A DNA stretch of 64,000 nucleotides, from NCBI GenBank assembly GCA_017524665.1, contig JAFXVF010000012.1, positions 1 through 64,000 of the forward strand, read 5' to 3'. Shown here piece by piece: positions 16,878 through 25,920 of this stretch; within the stretch, counting starts at the first letter, position 1, and every line of letters begins with the position of its first letter. The position numbers and the translations under genes were made by a program. Below the pieces are notes generated by a model. It did not search any database. It was not told the DNA's origin and saw only the letters and a program-made list of their open reading frames with translations. The stretch is from Clostridia bacterium. GTDB lineage: Bacteria > Bacillota > Clostridia > TANB77 > CAG-508.

Positions 16878-17573
16878 TTATATTTTATCTACTTCTATAT
16901 TTTTTAGCATGCTCCATGTTCCATTTGCTTCAGGCAATGCTGTAAATGTTACCATTTCTTTTGTAACTGGATCTGGAAATGTTAGCCTAAATGCATATAA
17001 TGCTATCTGTTTGCCCTTACCTCTTGTCCCATATTTTTGATCCCCATACAAGCTATGCCCTCTTGATGCAAATTGAACTCTTATTTGATGATGTCTTCCT
17101 GTGTCTAATTTAACTTTAACCAAAGATATATCATTATCTTCCCTATATGAAAGCACCTCATATTCTAATTTTGCATATTTAGCATCTTTTGTGTCCTCTT
17201 TTACCACCTTGCTTAAATTTGTCCTTTCATCTTTTTTTAAGTAGTCTTCCATTATGCCTTTCTGTTCTTCAAATTTTCCATCTGCAACTAAAAGGTATTC
17301 TTTTATTAGCTCTCTCTCGCGTACTGCTTCACTTAATCTTGATGCTGCTTTAGATGTCTTTGCAAATACCATTACACCTCCAACAGGTCTATCTAGCCTA
17401 TGTACTAATCCAACATAAACATTGCCAGGTTTATTATATTTTTCTTTTAGATAATCTTTAATCAAGCTAAGGCAGTCGATATCTCCTGTCTTGTCACCCT
17501 GAGATGGCACATTTACTGGTTTTTCAATTACAATAACATGATTTGTTTCATATAATACTTTTAAATCTTGCAT
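16878..17573 (-). CDS. RluA-family RNA pseudouridine synthase
   Basis: 231 residues from ATG 17573, placed 1 nt after the stop of the upstream methyltransferase gene and behind GGGAAGAAT. The protein isomerises uridine to pseudouridine in rRNA or tRNA. The catalytic motif is GLVHRLDRPVGGVMVFAKT (catalytic Asp in HRLDR, about residue 60), and later blocks include DTGRHHQIRVQFA. There is no S4 domain, so this is the short RluA/RluC-like form, and the exact target base cannot be read from sequence. Confidence 0.9.
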   Translation of the reverse strand: MQDLKVLYETNHVIVIEKPVNVPSQGDKTGDIDCLSLIKDYLKEKYNKPGNVYVGLVHRLDRPVGGVMVFAKTSKAASRLSEAVRERELIKEYLLVADGKFEEQKGIMEDYLKKDERTNLSKVVKEDTKDAKYAKLEYEVLSYREDNDISLVKVKLDTGRHHQIRVQFASRGHSLYGDQKYGTRGKGKQIALYAFRLTFPDPVTKEMVTFTALPEANGTWSMLKNIEVDKI

Positions 17574-17574
17574 T

Positions 17575-18432
17575 TTATTCTTCCCATCTTCCATAGATTC
17601 CGCATGGCAATATTAGGTCGCTATTAGCCATTGGTAATCCTATCTCTCCACATTCAACTTTGCCTTTTTTCTTTATATTTAATTTTAAAAGATTTGCTAA
17701 AACTGTACTTGAAATTCCTGTTGTATATGAATTTATCAAGAAAAATAGTGGTTTATCGCTTAAAACTTTTGTGCATAATTCTATAAGCCCTGCAATTTGG
17801 TCTTCAAATTGCCATACTTCTCCGTTTGAGCCTCTACCATATGATGGTGGATCCATTATTATTGCATCATATTTATTGCCTCTTCTTATTTCTCTTTGTA
17901 CAAATTTAACTACGTCATCTACTATAAAGCGAACTGGCTTGTCTGCTAAACCTGAAGCTGCAATATTTTCTTTTGCCCATGCGCACATGCCTTTTGAGCT
18001 ATCCACATGGCAAACAGAAGCACCTGCGTAGCTACAAGCTACAGTTGCTCCACCAGTGTACGCAAAAAGGTTTAGTACCTTTATTTCTCTTTTTGAATTT
18101 TTAATTTTTTCTATCATCCAGTCCCAGTTAACAGCTTGTTCTGGAAACAAACCTGTATGTTTAAAGCCCATAGGTTTTACTCTAAATGTTAAATCTTTAT
18201 AATGAATATCCCATGCATCTGGAAGTTTTGATTTGTATTGCCAGCCTCCCCCTCCAGTTTTGCTTCTATGATATACAGCATGCGCTTTCTGCCATTTTTC
18301 TGGAAAAAGCTTGTCCTTCCAAATTATTTGTGGGTCTGGCCTTGATAATATGTATTGCCCCCAACGCTCTAGTTTTTGGCCTTCTGCCATATCTAATATT
18401 TCGTAATCTTTCCAGTTACTTGCTACTTTCAT
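17575..18432 (-). CDS. Class I SAM-dependent rRNA methyltransferase-like protein
   Basis: A 285-residue methyltransferase. SAM-binding motif I is VLNLFAYTGGATVACSYAG (about residues 118-136), motif II ends in VDSSKG and the catalytic motif IV is MDPPSYGRG (about 191-199). An N-terminal beta part carries WQYKSKLPDAW. This arrangement matches the Methyltrans_SAM group that includes RlmI/RlmK-type 23S rRNA enzymes, but it lacks an obvious PUA domain. It is coupled to the downstream RluA-family gene, so both are probably RNA modification enzymes. Confidence 0.85.
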   Translation of the reverse strand: MKVASNWKDYEILDMAEGQKLERWGQYILSRPDPQIIWKDKLFPEKWQKAHAVYHRSKTGGGGWQYKSKLPDAWDIHYKDLTFRVKPMGFKHTGLFPEQAVNWDWMIEKIKNSKREIKVLNLFAYTGGATVACSYAGASVCHVDSSKGMCAWAKENIAASGLADKPVRFIVDDVVKFVQREIRRGNKYDAIIMDPPSYGRGSNGEVWQFEDQIAGLIELCTKVLSDKPLFFLINSYTTGISSTVLANLLKLNIKKKGKVECGEIGLPMANSDLILPCGIYGRWEE

Positions 18433-18444
18433 TATTCCTTCTTC

Positions 18445-18621
18445 CTATAAGGTACTTAGTAATGAAAAAAAATCTCTGATTAAAATGATATCAATTACTA
18501 TTAAGAAAAAAACTGCTCTAACCATCATACTTATAGTTTTATTTTTTTTAGCAGTTTTTTCTGCACTACATTTTTTTTCATCGTACCCTAAATCTAATAT
18601 TTCATGATTAGTGTATTCCAT
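18445..18621 (-). CDS. Small membrane protein of unknown function
   Basis: 58 residues from ATG 18621, chosen because CTAGGAGGATTG lies 10 nt upstream. An acidic N-terminus (EILDLGYDEKKCSAEKT) and Lys patch precede a single transmembrane helix at about residues 32-52 (MVRAVFFLIVIDIILIRDFF). Not recognised. It lies 12 nt upstream of the methyltransferase gene and may be co-transcribed. Confidence 0.6.
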   Translation of the reverse strand: MEYTNHEILDLGYDEKKCSAEKTAKKNKTISMMVRAVFFLIVIDIILIRDFFSLLSTL

Positions 18622-18719
18622 AATATACAATCCTCCTAGGATATATATATTATGAAACATCACTAATATTACTTTAATCGCATAACATAATTTTGCATTT
18701 TTCAGGTATAAATGCCTTT

Positions 18720-18932
18720 TTAATTTACATTTAGTACATTAAAAGAAGAATTACCTGCTTTTTTTTGCTGTTCTTTGTATGTCGTCCTTTGTTCTGCAGC
18801 TTTTTTAAATAAATCTTCACTCTCTTCTTCTATAACGTTTTCTAATACAGGAACCATTATCATTCTAGCTAAAAGAAAAACTATAATCAATACCGCAACA
18901 ATGGCTGTAATAATTATAATTGCTTTTTTCAT
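18720..18932 (-). CDS. Small membrane protein of unknown function
   Basis: 70 residues with SD AAAGGAGGTGGAAAATTA before ATG 18932. An N-terminal transmembrane helix (about residues 4-24) is followed by a charged amphipathic tail (EEESEDLFKKAAEQRTTYKE). It follows uvrC by 22 nt on the same strand and may be its operon partner. No family recognised. Confidence 0.65.
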   Translation of the reverse strand: MKKAIIIITAIVAVLIIVFLLARMIMVPVLENVIEEESEDLFKKAAEQRTTYKEQQKKAGNSSFNVLNVN

Positions 18933-18954
18933 TAATTTTCCACCTCCTTTTTTA

Positions 18955-20739
18955 TTAAATCATTTTTTTAATTTGTTTAGCTAATTTTTCATTTATTCCT
19001 TTAACCTTCGTTAATTCTTCAACTTCCGCTTCTTTTATCTTCTTTACGCTTCCAAATTCTTTAAGCAAAAGTTTCTTCTTAGCTTCTCCAATTCCTGATA
19101 TGTCATCTAATGCAGACTTATGCATTTGCTTATCTCTAAGTTTTCTATGATATTCTATTGCCACATTATGAACCTCATCTTGCATCCTTGTTACAAAGTT
19201 CATTAATTCTTCTGAAAGTGGTAGTTCTTTTCTTTTCTCATCTATCATTGCTCTTGTTCTGTGCTTATCATTTTTTACTAGTCCATAAAGCATTATATCC
19301 ACTTTATATGAATCAATTGCTCTTCTTACTGCCCTCATCTGAGTAATTCCACCATCTGCAAATATAACATCTGGAAGCACCCCAAAGCCACCATTTGGGT
19401 CTTCTATTGAATGTTTAATTCTTCTAGTTATTACCTCTTCCATACATCTTGGGTCATCCTGCTGGAATAATGTTTTTATCTTAAATCGCCTTGATAGGTT
19501 TTTCTTTATAACTCCGTCTTGTGCAACTATCATACCTGCTACAATAAACTCTCCAGATATATTTGAAATATCATACATTTCGATTTTCCTTGGTAACTTA
19601 TCTAATTTTAAAGTTGCTTTGAGCTCTTCTAAAATGCTGTTTTTCTCTTTTAATTTATTCTCTAAAGTAATCTTACTATTTTTCTCTGCCATCTCAACAA
19701 AACGTAGCTTCTCACCCTTTTGCGGTGATTTTAATTCAACTTTTCTACCCGCTTTGTTACTTAATAATTTTTCTATTGATTCCTTTTCATCTATTTCAAG
19801 TTGAAGCATTATCTTACTTGGTAGATCAGGTTTTTCTATGTAGTACTGTTTAATAAACTCAGTTAGAATCTCGGCTTCAGTCATGTCTGAAACATTATCT
19901 ATGAAGTAGTGTTCTCGTCCTATCATCTTGCTTCCACGTACAAAGAATATCTCAATGCAACATAATAGCACATTTTTGCTTATTCCTATAACATCTATAT
20001 TATTTTCAGAAATGTTTGAGACCTTTTGTTTTTCTGCAACTCTATCTACTGCTATAAGGGTATCTCTAATCTCTGCTGCTTTTTCATAGTCTAATTTTTT
20101 TGATGCCTCTTCCATTTCTGCTGATAGCTCTTTTATTAAGTTATCTGTTTTGCCTTCTAGTAGTAATAATATTTGGTCTATTAGTTTTCTATACTCTTCT
20201 TTACTAACATATCCCATGCAAGGCGCTAAGCAACGCTTAATATGATAGTTTAGGCAAGCTCTTTCATTAGATTTAAAATTTTTGCATTGCCTTATTTTAA
20301 ATCTTTGCTTAATAAAATCGAGCATTTCTTTTGCAGCACCACTATTAGCATAAGGGCCAAAATATTTTGCTCCATCATTTACAATTCTTCTTGTTAAAAA
20401 AACATTTGGAAAATCAGATTTTACATCAACTTTAATATATGGATATGTTTTGTCGTCTTTTAATAAAACATTAAATCTAGGTCTATATTTCTTTATTAAA
20501 TTGCACTCTAGCACTAGTGCTTCTGCTTCATTGTCCACAACAATATATTCAAAATGATCAATAAGAGAAACCATTCTCTTTATTCTTTCGGTTTTGTTCG
20601 TTTTTCTAAAATACTGAGTAACACGGTTTTTAAGCGATATAGCTTTGCCTACATAAATAACCGTATCGCTTTTATCTCTCATAATATAAACTCCCGGAGA
20701 TTTCGGGAGTTTTTTTATTTCCGCTTCTATATCAAACAT
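18955..20739 (-). CDS. uvrC: Excinuclease ABC subunit C
   Basis: A 594-residue UvrC, which makes both incisions in nucleotide excision repair. The N-terminal GIY-YIG nuclease is seen as PGVYIMRDKSDTVIYVGKA (about residues 15-33). A Cys-rich stretch (QCKNFKSNERACLNYHIKRC) precedes the UVR domain that binds UvrB (about 200-235, EEASKKLDYEKAAEIRD). Next is the RNase H-like nuclease with YDISNISGE and FADGGITQMRA, and a C-terminal double helix-hairpin-helix (ISGIGEAKKKLLLKEFGSVK). Full length and intact. Confidence 0.97.
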   Translation of the reverse strand: MFDIEAEIKKLPKSPGVYIMRDKSDTVIYVGKAISLKNRVTQYFRKTNKTERIKRMVSLIDHFEYIVVDNEAEALVLECNLIKKYRPRFNVLLKDDKTYPYIKVDVKSDFPNVFLTRRIVNDGAKYFGPYANSGAAKEMLDFIKQRFKIRQCKNFKSNERACLNYHIKRCLAPCMGYVSKEEYRKLIDQILLLLEGKTDNLIKELSAEMEEASKKLDYEKAAEIRDTLIAVDRVAEKQKVSNISENNIDVIGISKNVLLCCIEIFFVRGSKMIGREHYFIDNVSDMTEAEILTEFIKQYYIEKPDLPSKIMLQLEIDEKESIEKLLSNKAGRKVELKSPQKGEKLRFVEMAEKNSKITLENKLKEKNSILEELKATLKLDKLPRKIEMYDISNISGEFIVAGMIVAQDGVIKKNLSRRFKIKTLFQQDDPRCMEEVITRRIKHSIEDPNGGFGVLPDVIFADGGITQMRAVRRAIDSYKVDIMLYGLVKNDKHRTRAMIDEKRKELPLSEELMNFVTRMQDEVHNVAIEYHRKLRDKQMHKSALDDISGIGEAKKKLLLKEFGSVKKIKEAEVEELTKVKGINEKLAKQIKKMI

Positions 20740-21003
20740 TGTATTTCCCTCTATGGCTAATTATACAATTAAATCTGTAAAAAAACAAGTGAGGCGCGCA
20801 TAATACCAGAGAAAAACCTACATTCTCTTTCTCTTTAACATTCATAAAATAATTAAGATAGATTTTCTAGAAAATCTCGGCATAAAACTGCCTGCTTGAA
20901 TAAAAATGGTTACTTTAATTATACAACATTCTTTTTAAAAAGTTTGTAGAAACCTGTCGAATGCTAATTTTTTTAACGATTTTATATGTTCCAAATGTTT
21001 CAC
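20740..21003. other. Intergenic spacer between uvrC and glmS leader
   Basis: No gene seen. It contains scattered A/T tracts and short inverted repeats such as GATTTTCTAGAAAATC. The divergent uvrC promoter must lie here, but I could not fix it with confidence. Confidence 0.5.
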
Positions 21004-21030
21004 TTGCATTTTTTTTGATATTAGTATAAT
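21004..21030 (+). promoter_or_regulatory. Likely promoter of glmS leader
   Basis: A perfect TATAAT at 21025-21030 with TTGCAT at 21004-21009 (15-bp spacing, short of the ideal 17). Transcription would start about 60 nt before the ribozyme. Confidence 0.55.
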
Positions 21031-21084
21031 ATATTCCAAAGCATGAATTTAAAAGCAAAATTTAAATCAAGGAGGTTTGTAAGT

Positions 21085-21235
21085 ATAGTATTTAAGCGCC
21101 TGGACAGTATTAAAGCTGTTGACGAGGGAAAGAGTTATCGAAAGATTCGGCGGATGCTCTTTTGGCATGTTACTGTCATAAAAAATTAGTAAAAAAATAA
21201 CAGTAATGTTATAACAGAGACTAGTTTTAAGTAAC
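21085..21235 (+). ncRNA. glmS ribozyme: glmS self-cleaving ribozyme (glucosamine-6-phosphate riboswitch)
   Basis: The conserved ribozyme core lies about 50-190 nt upstream of glmS. It shows AGCGCC at 21095-21100, with the expected cleavage before the G at 21096, then GACGAGG at 21121-21127, TTATCGA at 21135-21141, ATTCGGCGGATG at 21145-21156 and a closing ACTGT/ACAGT helix downstream. With glucosamine-6-phosphate as cofactor the RNA cuts itself and the mRNA is degraded, which lowers GlmS when product is plentiful. Confidence 0.93.
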
Positions 21236-21281
21236 CTTTTAAATTCTGCACCAATTTTATATTTTTAGGAGGATTAATTAT

Positions 21282-23108
21282 ATGTGCGGAATTGTAGGCT
21301 ACTCAGGAGAAAAACTAGCCAAGCCAATTTTGGTTAATGGCTTATTAAAGTTGGAATACAGGGGTTATGACTCTGCTGGTATTTCAACTATTGAAAGTAA
21401 TGGAATTTCAAATATTAAAGTGAAAGGTAGAGTTAAAGCACTTGAAGATATTCCAGAGATTAATACATTGTCTGGAACAATTGGAATTGCTCACACAAGA
21501 TGGGCAACTCACGGAAAGCCTTCTACAGTTAACTCTCACCCACATTTGGATAATAGTAAAAGTTTTGCTGTTGTCCATAACGGTATTATTGAAAACTATG
21601 CAGAATTGCGTAAATTTTTAACAGATAATGAATATGTTTTTGCTTCTCAAACAGATACTGAAGTTGTTCCAAATTTAATTCATTACTATTATGATACAAA
21701 TAACTATAGTTTCCTTGAAGCTGTTCAGAAAGCATGTAATGATTTAAAAGGAAGTTTTGCTTTGGAAATTATTTCATCATTATTCCCAGATACAATGATT
21801 GTTGTTCGTAAAGATAGTCCACTTGTAATTGGTAAAGGTAATGGTGAAACATATATAAGCTCAGATATCCCTGCACTTTTATCTTTTACAAAAGATTTCT
21901 ATTTATTAAATGATTTAGAATATGCTGTAATAAAAAAAGGCGAAATTGAGTTTTATAATAAAGATTTAGAGCCTATAAAAAAAGATGTAAAAACTATGGA
22001 ATGGGATGCGTCAAGCGCAGAAAAAGATGGTTATGAAGATTATATGCTTAAAGAAATTCATGAGCAACCAAGAGCTGTTCGTGAAACTGTTGGCTCTCAC
22101 TTAAGAAAAAATATGCCTTGTGAATTTGATGAGCTAAATATCCCACATTTAAGAGATTATTCACAAATATATATAGTAGCATGTGGAACAGCAATGCATG
22201 CTGGGCTTGTTGCCAAAAACTTATTTGAAAAGCTTTGTCACTTACCAACATTTGTTGACATTGCTTCAGAATTTCGTTATCGTGACCCAATTATAGGCAA
22301 AGAAACACTTGCTATATTTGTTAGTCAATCTGGTGAAACAGCTGATACTATTGCAGCTTTAAAACTTGCTAAAGCAAAAGGGGCAACCACAATTGCAATT
22401 TCAAATGTTATAGGAAGTTCTATAACTCGTGAAGCAGACTATTATACATATACTCATGCTGGGCCAGAAATTGCTGTTGCATCAACAAAAGCATATACTT
22501 CTCAAATAGTATTGCTTTCTATGATAGCTATTTTCTTTGCTGAGCGCTTAAGAACGGTTGGCAATGATGTTTTAGATAATATAAAAAATGAAATAATGCA
22601 ATTACCTGAAAAGGTAACTACAGTTATAGAAAAGAACAAACCTCAAATAGAAAAACTTGCAAAAACTATTAGTAAAGAAAAAGATGTATTCTTTATTGGA
22701 CGTGGACCAGACTATAATGTTGCACAAGAAGGTTCTTTGAAATTAAAAGAAATTTCTTACATTCATTCAGAAGCTTATGCTGCAGGAGAACTAAAGCATG
22801 GTACTATTGCACTTATTGAAAATGGTATCACAGTAGTTGCTATTATGACTGATGAAGCATTAATGGAAAAAACGATTAGTAATATCCAAGAAGTTATAAC
22901 TCGTGGTGCGAAAACAGTTGTAGTAACAAATTTGGAATTGCCAAATAAAAAATATGATTACATTTTTGAAATACCAAAAACAAGTTCACTTATCTCCCCT
23001 GTTCTTTCAGTTATACCACTTCAATTACTAGCATATTACGTATCAAAAGAAAAAGGATTGGATGTTGATAAGCCAAGAAACTTGGCTAAATCAGTTACAG
23101 TTGAATAA
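21282..23108 (+). CDS. glmS: Glutamine-fructose-6-phosphate aminotransferase (isomerising)
   Basis: A 608-residue GlmS. It makes glucosamine-6-phosphate from fructose-6-phosphate and glutamine, the entry step to UDP-GlcNAc and peptidoglycan. Cys2 in MCGIVGYSG is the glutaminase nucleophile; HTRWATHG and the KLEYRGYDSAG block follow. The second half holds two SIS domains (IVACGTAMHAG, FVSQSGETADT, FIGRGPDYNVAQEG) and the usual C-terminus NLAKSVTVE. SD TTTAGGAGGATTAATTAT precedes ATG 21282. Expression is controlled by the ribozyme just upstream. Confidence 0.98.
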   Translation: MCGIVGYSGEKLAKPILVNGLLKLEYRGYDSAGISTIESNGISNIKVKGRVKALEDIPEINTLSGTIGIAHTRWATHGKPSTVNSHPHLDNSKSFAVVHNGIIENYAELRKFLTDNEYVFASQTDTEVVPNLIHYYYDTNNYSFLEAVQKACNDLKGSFALEIISSLFPDTMIVVRKDSPLVIGKGNGETYISSDIPALLSFTKDFYLLNDLEYAVIKKGEIEFYNKDLEPIKKDVKTMEWDASSAEKDGYEDYMLKEIHEQPRAVRETVGSHLRKNMPCEFDELNIPHLRDYSQIYIVACGTAMHAGLVAKNLFEKLCHLPTFVDIASEFRYRDPIIGKETLAIFVSQSGETADTIAALKLAKAKGATTIAISNVIGSSITREADYYTYTHAGPEIAVASTKAYTSQIVLLSMIAIFFAERLRTVGNDVLDNIKNEIMQLPEKVTTVIEKNKPQIEKLAKTISKEKDVFFIGRGPDYNVAQEGSLKLKEISYIHSEAYAAGELKHGTIALIENGITVVAIMTDEALMEKTISNIQEVITRGAKTVVVTNLELPNKKYDYIFEIPKTSSLISPVLSVIPLQLLAYYVSKEKGLDVDKPRNLAKSVTVE

Positions 23109-23125
23109 AATAAATGAAACATTTT

Positions 23126-23171
23126 GGACGAAGATAATTTTAGGGACACACCTCTAAAATTGTCTTCGTCC
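23126..23171. repeat. Palindromic repeat / terminator after glmS
   Basis: GGACGAAGATAATTTTAG pairs with CTAAAATTGTCTTCGTCC (one G-T pair) around a short loop containing GGGACAC. It likely ends glmS and bofA transcription. It resembles the other GGAC-type palindromes at 25188, 45143, 50773 and 61694. Confidence 0.65.
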
Positions 23172-23180
23172 TTAACTGTC

Positions 23181-23441
23181 TTACAAAAAAATTTTTAAGA
23201 TTATTAATAAAATTGCTCCCGGGATTCCCAGTAAGCCAATTATAACAGCTGTTATATAGTTTAATCCAATGTGAAAAGCAAAAACACTTCCTATTATATT
23301 AATTATATAAATTATCAATGCACCTAATAATGAATTTATTATTAGGTGTATTATTTTTACTAATGGCATCATAAATATTTTCCCAAATATGCATAATGCC
23401 ATTATACATATTAAATAAGTTACAACTGTTCCATAATCCAT
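23181..23441 (-). CDS. bofA: Pro-sigma-K processing inhibitor BofA family
   Basis: An 86-residue membrane protein with three hydrophobic segments. BofA holds the SpoIVFB protease inactive in the mother cell until the forespore signal arrives. The family block is visible in the last third (IGLNYITAVIIGLLGIPGAI). The gene follows a yaaL-type gene by 52 nt, the same pairing as yaaL-bofA in Bacillus. Confidence 0.88.
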   Translation of the reverse strand: MDYGTVVTYLICIMALCIFGKIFMMPLVKIIHLIINSLLGALIIYIINIIGSVFAFHIGLNYITAVIIGLLGIPGAILLIILKIFL

Positions 23442-23493
23442 AAACTCTCTCCTTTTTTACTTACATTAATATGAGGGTTTATGGACAAATATG

Positions 23494-23775
23494 CTAAATT
23501 GCTTTATCTTCACTAAGTCTAAGTTTTATTTCATTTATCATGTCTAATGCTAAGGATTTATTTTTTACTTTTTTTAATAAATAATCAAGTTTTGATTGAT
23601 CAGCTTTTATTTTATATGAATAATAATCAATTAATTCACCTTCTGCGTATTCAAAGTTTTGCCTTGCAACTTCTAAGTCCATTTTTGTTTTAATAACGCT
23701 TCTTATAAGGTCTATGTCTTTCTCTTCTTCTGTTTTTTCAACGCACTGATTTTCTTTAATAAATCCCTCTTCCAT
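23494..23775 (-). CDS. yaaL: DUF2508 (YaaL-like) protein
   Basis: A 93-residue helical protein. The DUF2508 pattern is clear: an acidic N-terminus, then VIKTKMDLEVARQNFEYAEG, the LIDYYSYKIKADQSKLDYLL segment and a Lys-rich end. SD ATGGAAGAGG-type region with GGAGGTAAAAA lies before ATG 23775. It is followed by bofA. Function unknown; conserved in spore formers. Confidence 0.85.
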   Translation of the reverse strand: MEEGFIKENQCVEKTEEEKDIDLIRSVIKTKMDLEVARQNFEYAEGELIDYYSYKIKADQSKLDYLLKKVKNKSLALDMINEIKLRLSEDKAI

Positions 23776-23895
23776 TTTTTACCTCCACTAGATATTATTA
23801 CTATTATATGGTTTATAAGTTTAATTTATGCCATATATATTGCAAAATCCGTAAAATTGTAGTAAACTCTTGTAGTATAAAAAGGAGTGGTTTTT

Positions 23896-25182
23896 ATGCT
23901 AGATATAAAATTTGTAAGAGAAAATCCTGATGCAGTTAAAGAAAATATTAAAAAAAAGTTTCAAAATCACAAATTAGGCTTAGTTGATGAAGTTCTTGAA
24001 TTAGATAAAAAGAATCGTGAACTTAAGCTAAAAGGTGATGAGCTTAGAAATTCTAGAAACTCTCTAAGTACTCAAATTGGTGGCTTAATGCGTGACGGAA
24101 AAAAAGATGAAGCTGAAAAAATAAAAGCTCAAGTTAATGAGATAAATGAAGAACTTGCTAATAATGAAGTTTTAGAGCAAGAATACTCTGATAAAATTAA
24201 AGAAATCATGATGAAAATTCCTAATATGATTCATGAATCTGTTCCTATTGGAGAAGACGATTCTAAAAACGTTGAAATAGAAAAATTTGGTGACCCAGTT
24301 GTTCCAGATTATGAAATTCCATATCACACAGATATAATGGAAAGTCTTTGTGGAATTGATTTAGATAGTGCAAGACGTGTTGCAGGTAACGGATTTTATT
24401 ACCTTATGGGAGATATTGCAAGACTTCATTCTGCAGTTATTACTTATGCAAGAGATTTTATGATTAATAAAGGATTTACATATTGTATTCCACCTTTTAT
24501 GATCAGAAGTGATGTTGTTACTGGTGTTATGAGCTTTGAAGAAATGGATGCAATGATGTATAAAATTGAAGGTGAAGATCTTTTCTTAATTGGAACTAGT
24601 GAGCACTCTATGATTGGTAAATTCAAAGATCAAATTCTTCAGAAAAAAGATTTGCCTTATACTTTAACATCATATTCTCCTTGTTTTAGAAAAGAAAAAG
24701 GTGCTCATGGTATTGAAGAGCGTGGTGTATACCGTATTCATCAATTTGAAAAGCAAGAAATGATTGTTGTTTGTGAACCAGAAGACAGCTATAAATGGTA
24801 TGATAAAATGTGGTCATACTCCGTAGAATTATTTAGAAGCTTAGATATCCCTGTTCGTACATTGGAATGTTGCAGTGGAGATTTAGCAGACCTTAAAGCA
24901 AAAAGCTTAGATGTTGAAGCATGGAGTCCAAGACAGCAAAAATACTTTGAAGTTTGTAGCTGTTCTAACCTTACAGATGCCCAAGCAAGACGTTTAGGTA
25001 TTCGTATAAAAGGTGAAAAAGGAAATTACTATGCTCACACGCTTAACAACACAGTAATTGCCCCACCTCGTATGCTTATTGCTTTATTGGAAAATAACTA
25101 CCAAGAAGATGGAAGCATTTTAATTCCAAAAGTTTTACAACCTTACATGGGTGGAAAAACAAAGCTAGAGCCAAAAAAATAA
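23896..25182 (+). CDS. serS: Seryl-tRNA synthetase
   Basis: 428 residues from ATG 23896 (SD AAAAAGGAGTGGTTTTT); the GTG at 23887 is inside the SD region. Class II aminoacyl-tRNA synthetase that charges tRNA-Ser. The N-terminal long coiled-coil arm (about 30-100, LRNSRNSLSTQIGG) binds the tRNA variable arm. Catalytic motifs 2 and 3 are visible as FRKEKGAHGIEERGVYRIHQF and NNTVIAPPRMLIALLENNYQ. The motif 3 segment APPRMLIALLE replaces the more common ATTRTLVALLE-like form, and the ETC region reads CSCSNLTDAQARRLGIR; this looks like a divergent bacterial SerRS rather than the usual type. I saw no T-box leader. Confidence 0.92.
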   Translation: MLDIKFVRENPDAVKENIKKKFQNHKLGLVDEVLELDKKNRELKLKGDELRNSRNSLSTQIGGLMRDGKKDEAEKIKAQVNEINEELANNEVLEQEYSDKIKEIMMKIPNMIHESVPIGEDDSKNVEIEKFGDPVVPDYEIPYHTDIMESLCGIDLDSARRVAGNGFYYLMGDIARLHSAVITYARDFMINKGFTYCIPPFMIRSDVVTGVMSFEEMDAMMYKIEGEDLFLIGTSEHSMIGKFKDQILQKKDLPYTLTSYSPCFRKEKGAHGIEERGVYRIHQFEKQEMIVVCEPEDSYKWYDKMWSYSVELFRSLDIPVRTLECCSGDLADLKAKSLDVEAWSPRQQKYFEVCSCSNLTDAQARRLGIRIKGEKGNYYAHTLNNTVIAPPRMLIALLENNYQEDGSILIPKVLQPYMGGKTKLEPKK

Positions 25183-25187
25183 AACTT

Positions 25188-25216
25188 GAAACGTTTGGGA
25201 CGGTTCCAAACGTTTC
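25188..25216. repeat. Palindrome after serS
   Basis: GAAACGTTTGG and CCAAACGTTTC enclose GACGGTT, and a related but divergent copy (AACCGTCCCTAACGTTTC) lies 50 nt downstream at about 25270-25287, just before the engB SD. It may end serS transcription and belongs to the GGGACGG-type repeats of this window. Confidence 0.65.
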
Positions 25217-25302
25217 ACTTTTATATTGTTTAATTTAAAATATGAAATTTATTGGTGGAACGATTAGAACCGTCCCTAACGTTTCAGGTGAGGTGAAGTT
25301 TT

Positions 25303-25894
25303 ATGCAAATTAAAAATCCTAAATTTGAGATTTCCGCTGTTTCTCCAAAGCAATACCCGCAAGGTGATTTGCCAGAAGTAGTTCTTGTTGGCAGATCTAA
25401 CGTAGGTAAGTCTTCTTTTATAAATACATTAGTAAATAGAAAAAATTTAGCAAGAACTAGCAGTGAGCCACGGTAAGACAAGACAAATCAATTTTTATAA
25501 TATGGATAATAAGTTTTATTTTGTTGATTTGCCTGGTTATGGATATAGCAAAATGTCAAAAGAAGAACAAGTAAAAAGTGGCCATTTTATTGAGGAATAT
25601 TTACAAAGTAGGAATCAAATTGCAGTTGTTATCTTAGTTATTGACATTAGGCATGCTCCTTCTTCTGATGATAAATTTATGTATGATTATTTAATAAAAA
25701 CCAACAAGCCATTTTTTGTAGTAGCAAATAAAGCAGACAAAATTGCAATAACCAAAGTAGATGCTACAACAAAAGAAATACAAGAGATTTTAAATCCTAT
25801 GCATGATATACACTTTTTACCGTTTTCTTCTGAAAGAAAAGTATATATAGATAGTGTTTGGAAACAAATAGAAACCTACATCTTTGACATATAG
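25303..25894 (+). CDS. engB: Ribosome biogenesis GTPase YsxC/EngB, read through a +1 shift at CGG
   Basis: A 196-residue GTPase needed for 50S assembly and usually essential. Start ATG 25303 follows GGTGAGGTGAAGTTTT. Motifs: P-loop GRSNVGKSS, then [12 protein letters not shown] and CGG at 25471-25473 followed at once by TAA. Skipping the C restores [10 protein letters not shown], the invariant switch I PGKT block, then [15 protein letters not shown] (switch II) and ANKADK. The joined length is normal for the family. An essential gene with a stop right behind CGG is strong support for recoding over a pseudogene. The -35 box of the next cassette lies in its last codons. Confidence 0.9.
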
Positions 25895-25912
25895 CTAATT
25901 TTAGTGTATAAT
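25884..25912 (+). promoter_or_regulatory. Sigma-A promoter of cassette gene 25959
   Basis: A perfect TTGACA at 25884-25889 and a perfect TATAAT at 25907-25912, 17 bp apart. The -35 box overlaps the last codons of engB and the engB stop lies in the spacer, so the cassette joins the older gene with no spare sequence. Confidence 0.9.
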
Positions 25913-25920
25913 AATTATAT

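Noticed and set aside
23776-23895. T-box riboswitch before serS
   Set aside because: The spacer is only about 110 nt and lacks the T-box bulge sequence and a terminator.
25471-25473. Frameshifts as sequencing or assembly errors
   Set aside because: None lies in a homopolymer, all are single-base gains of C before GG, and all nine fall on the same zero-frame codon. Random errors would not do that. Raw reads should still be checked.
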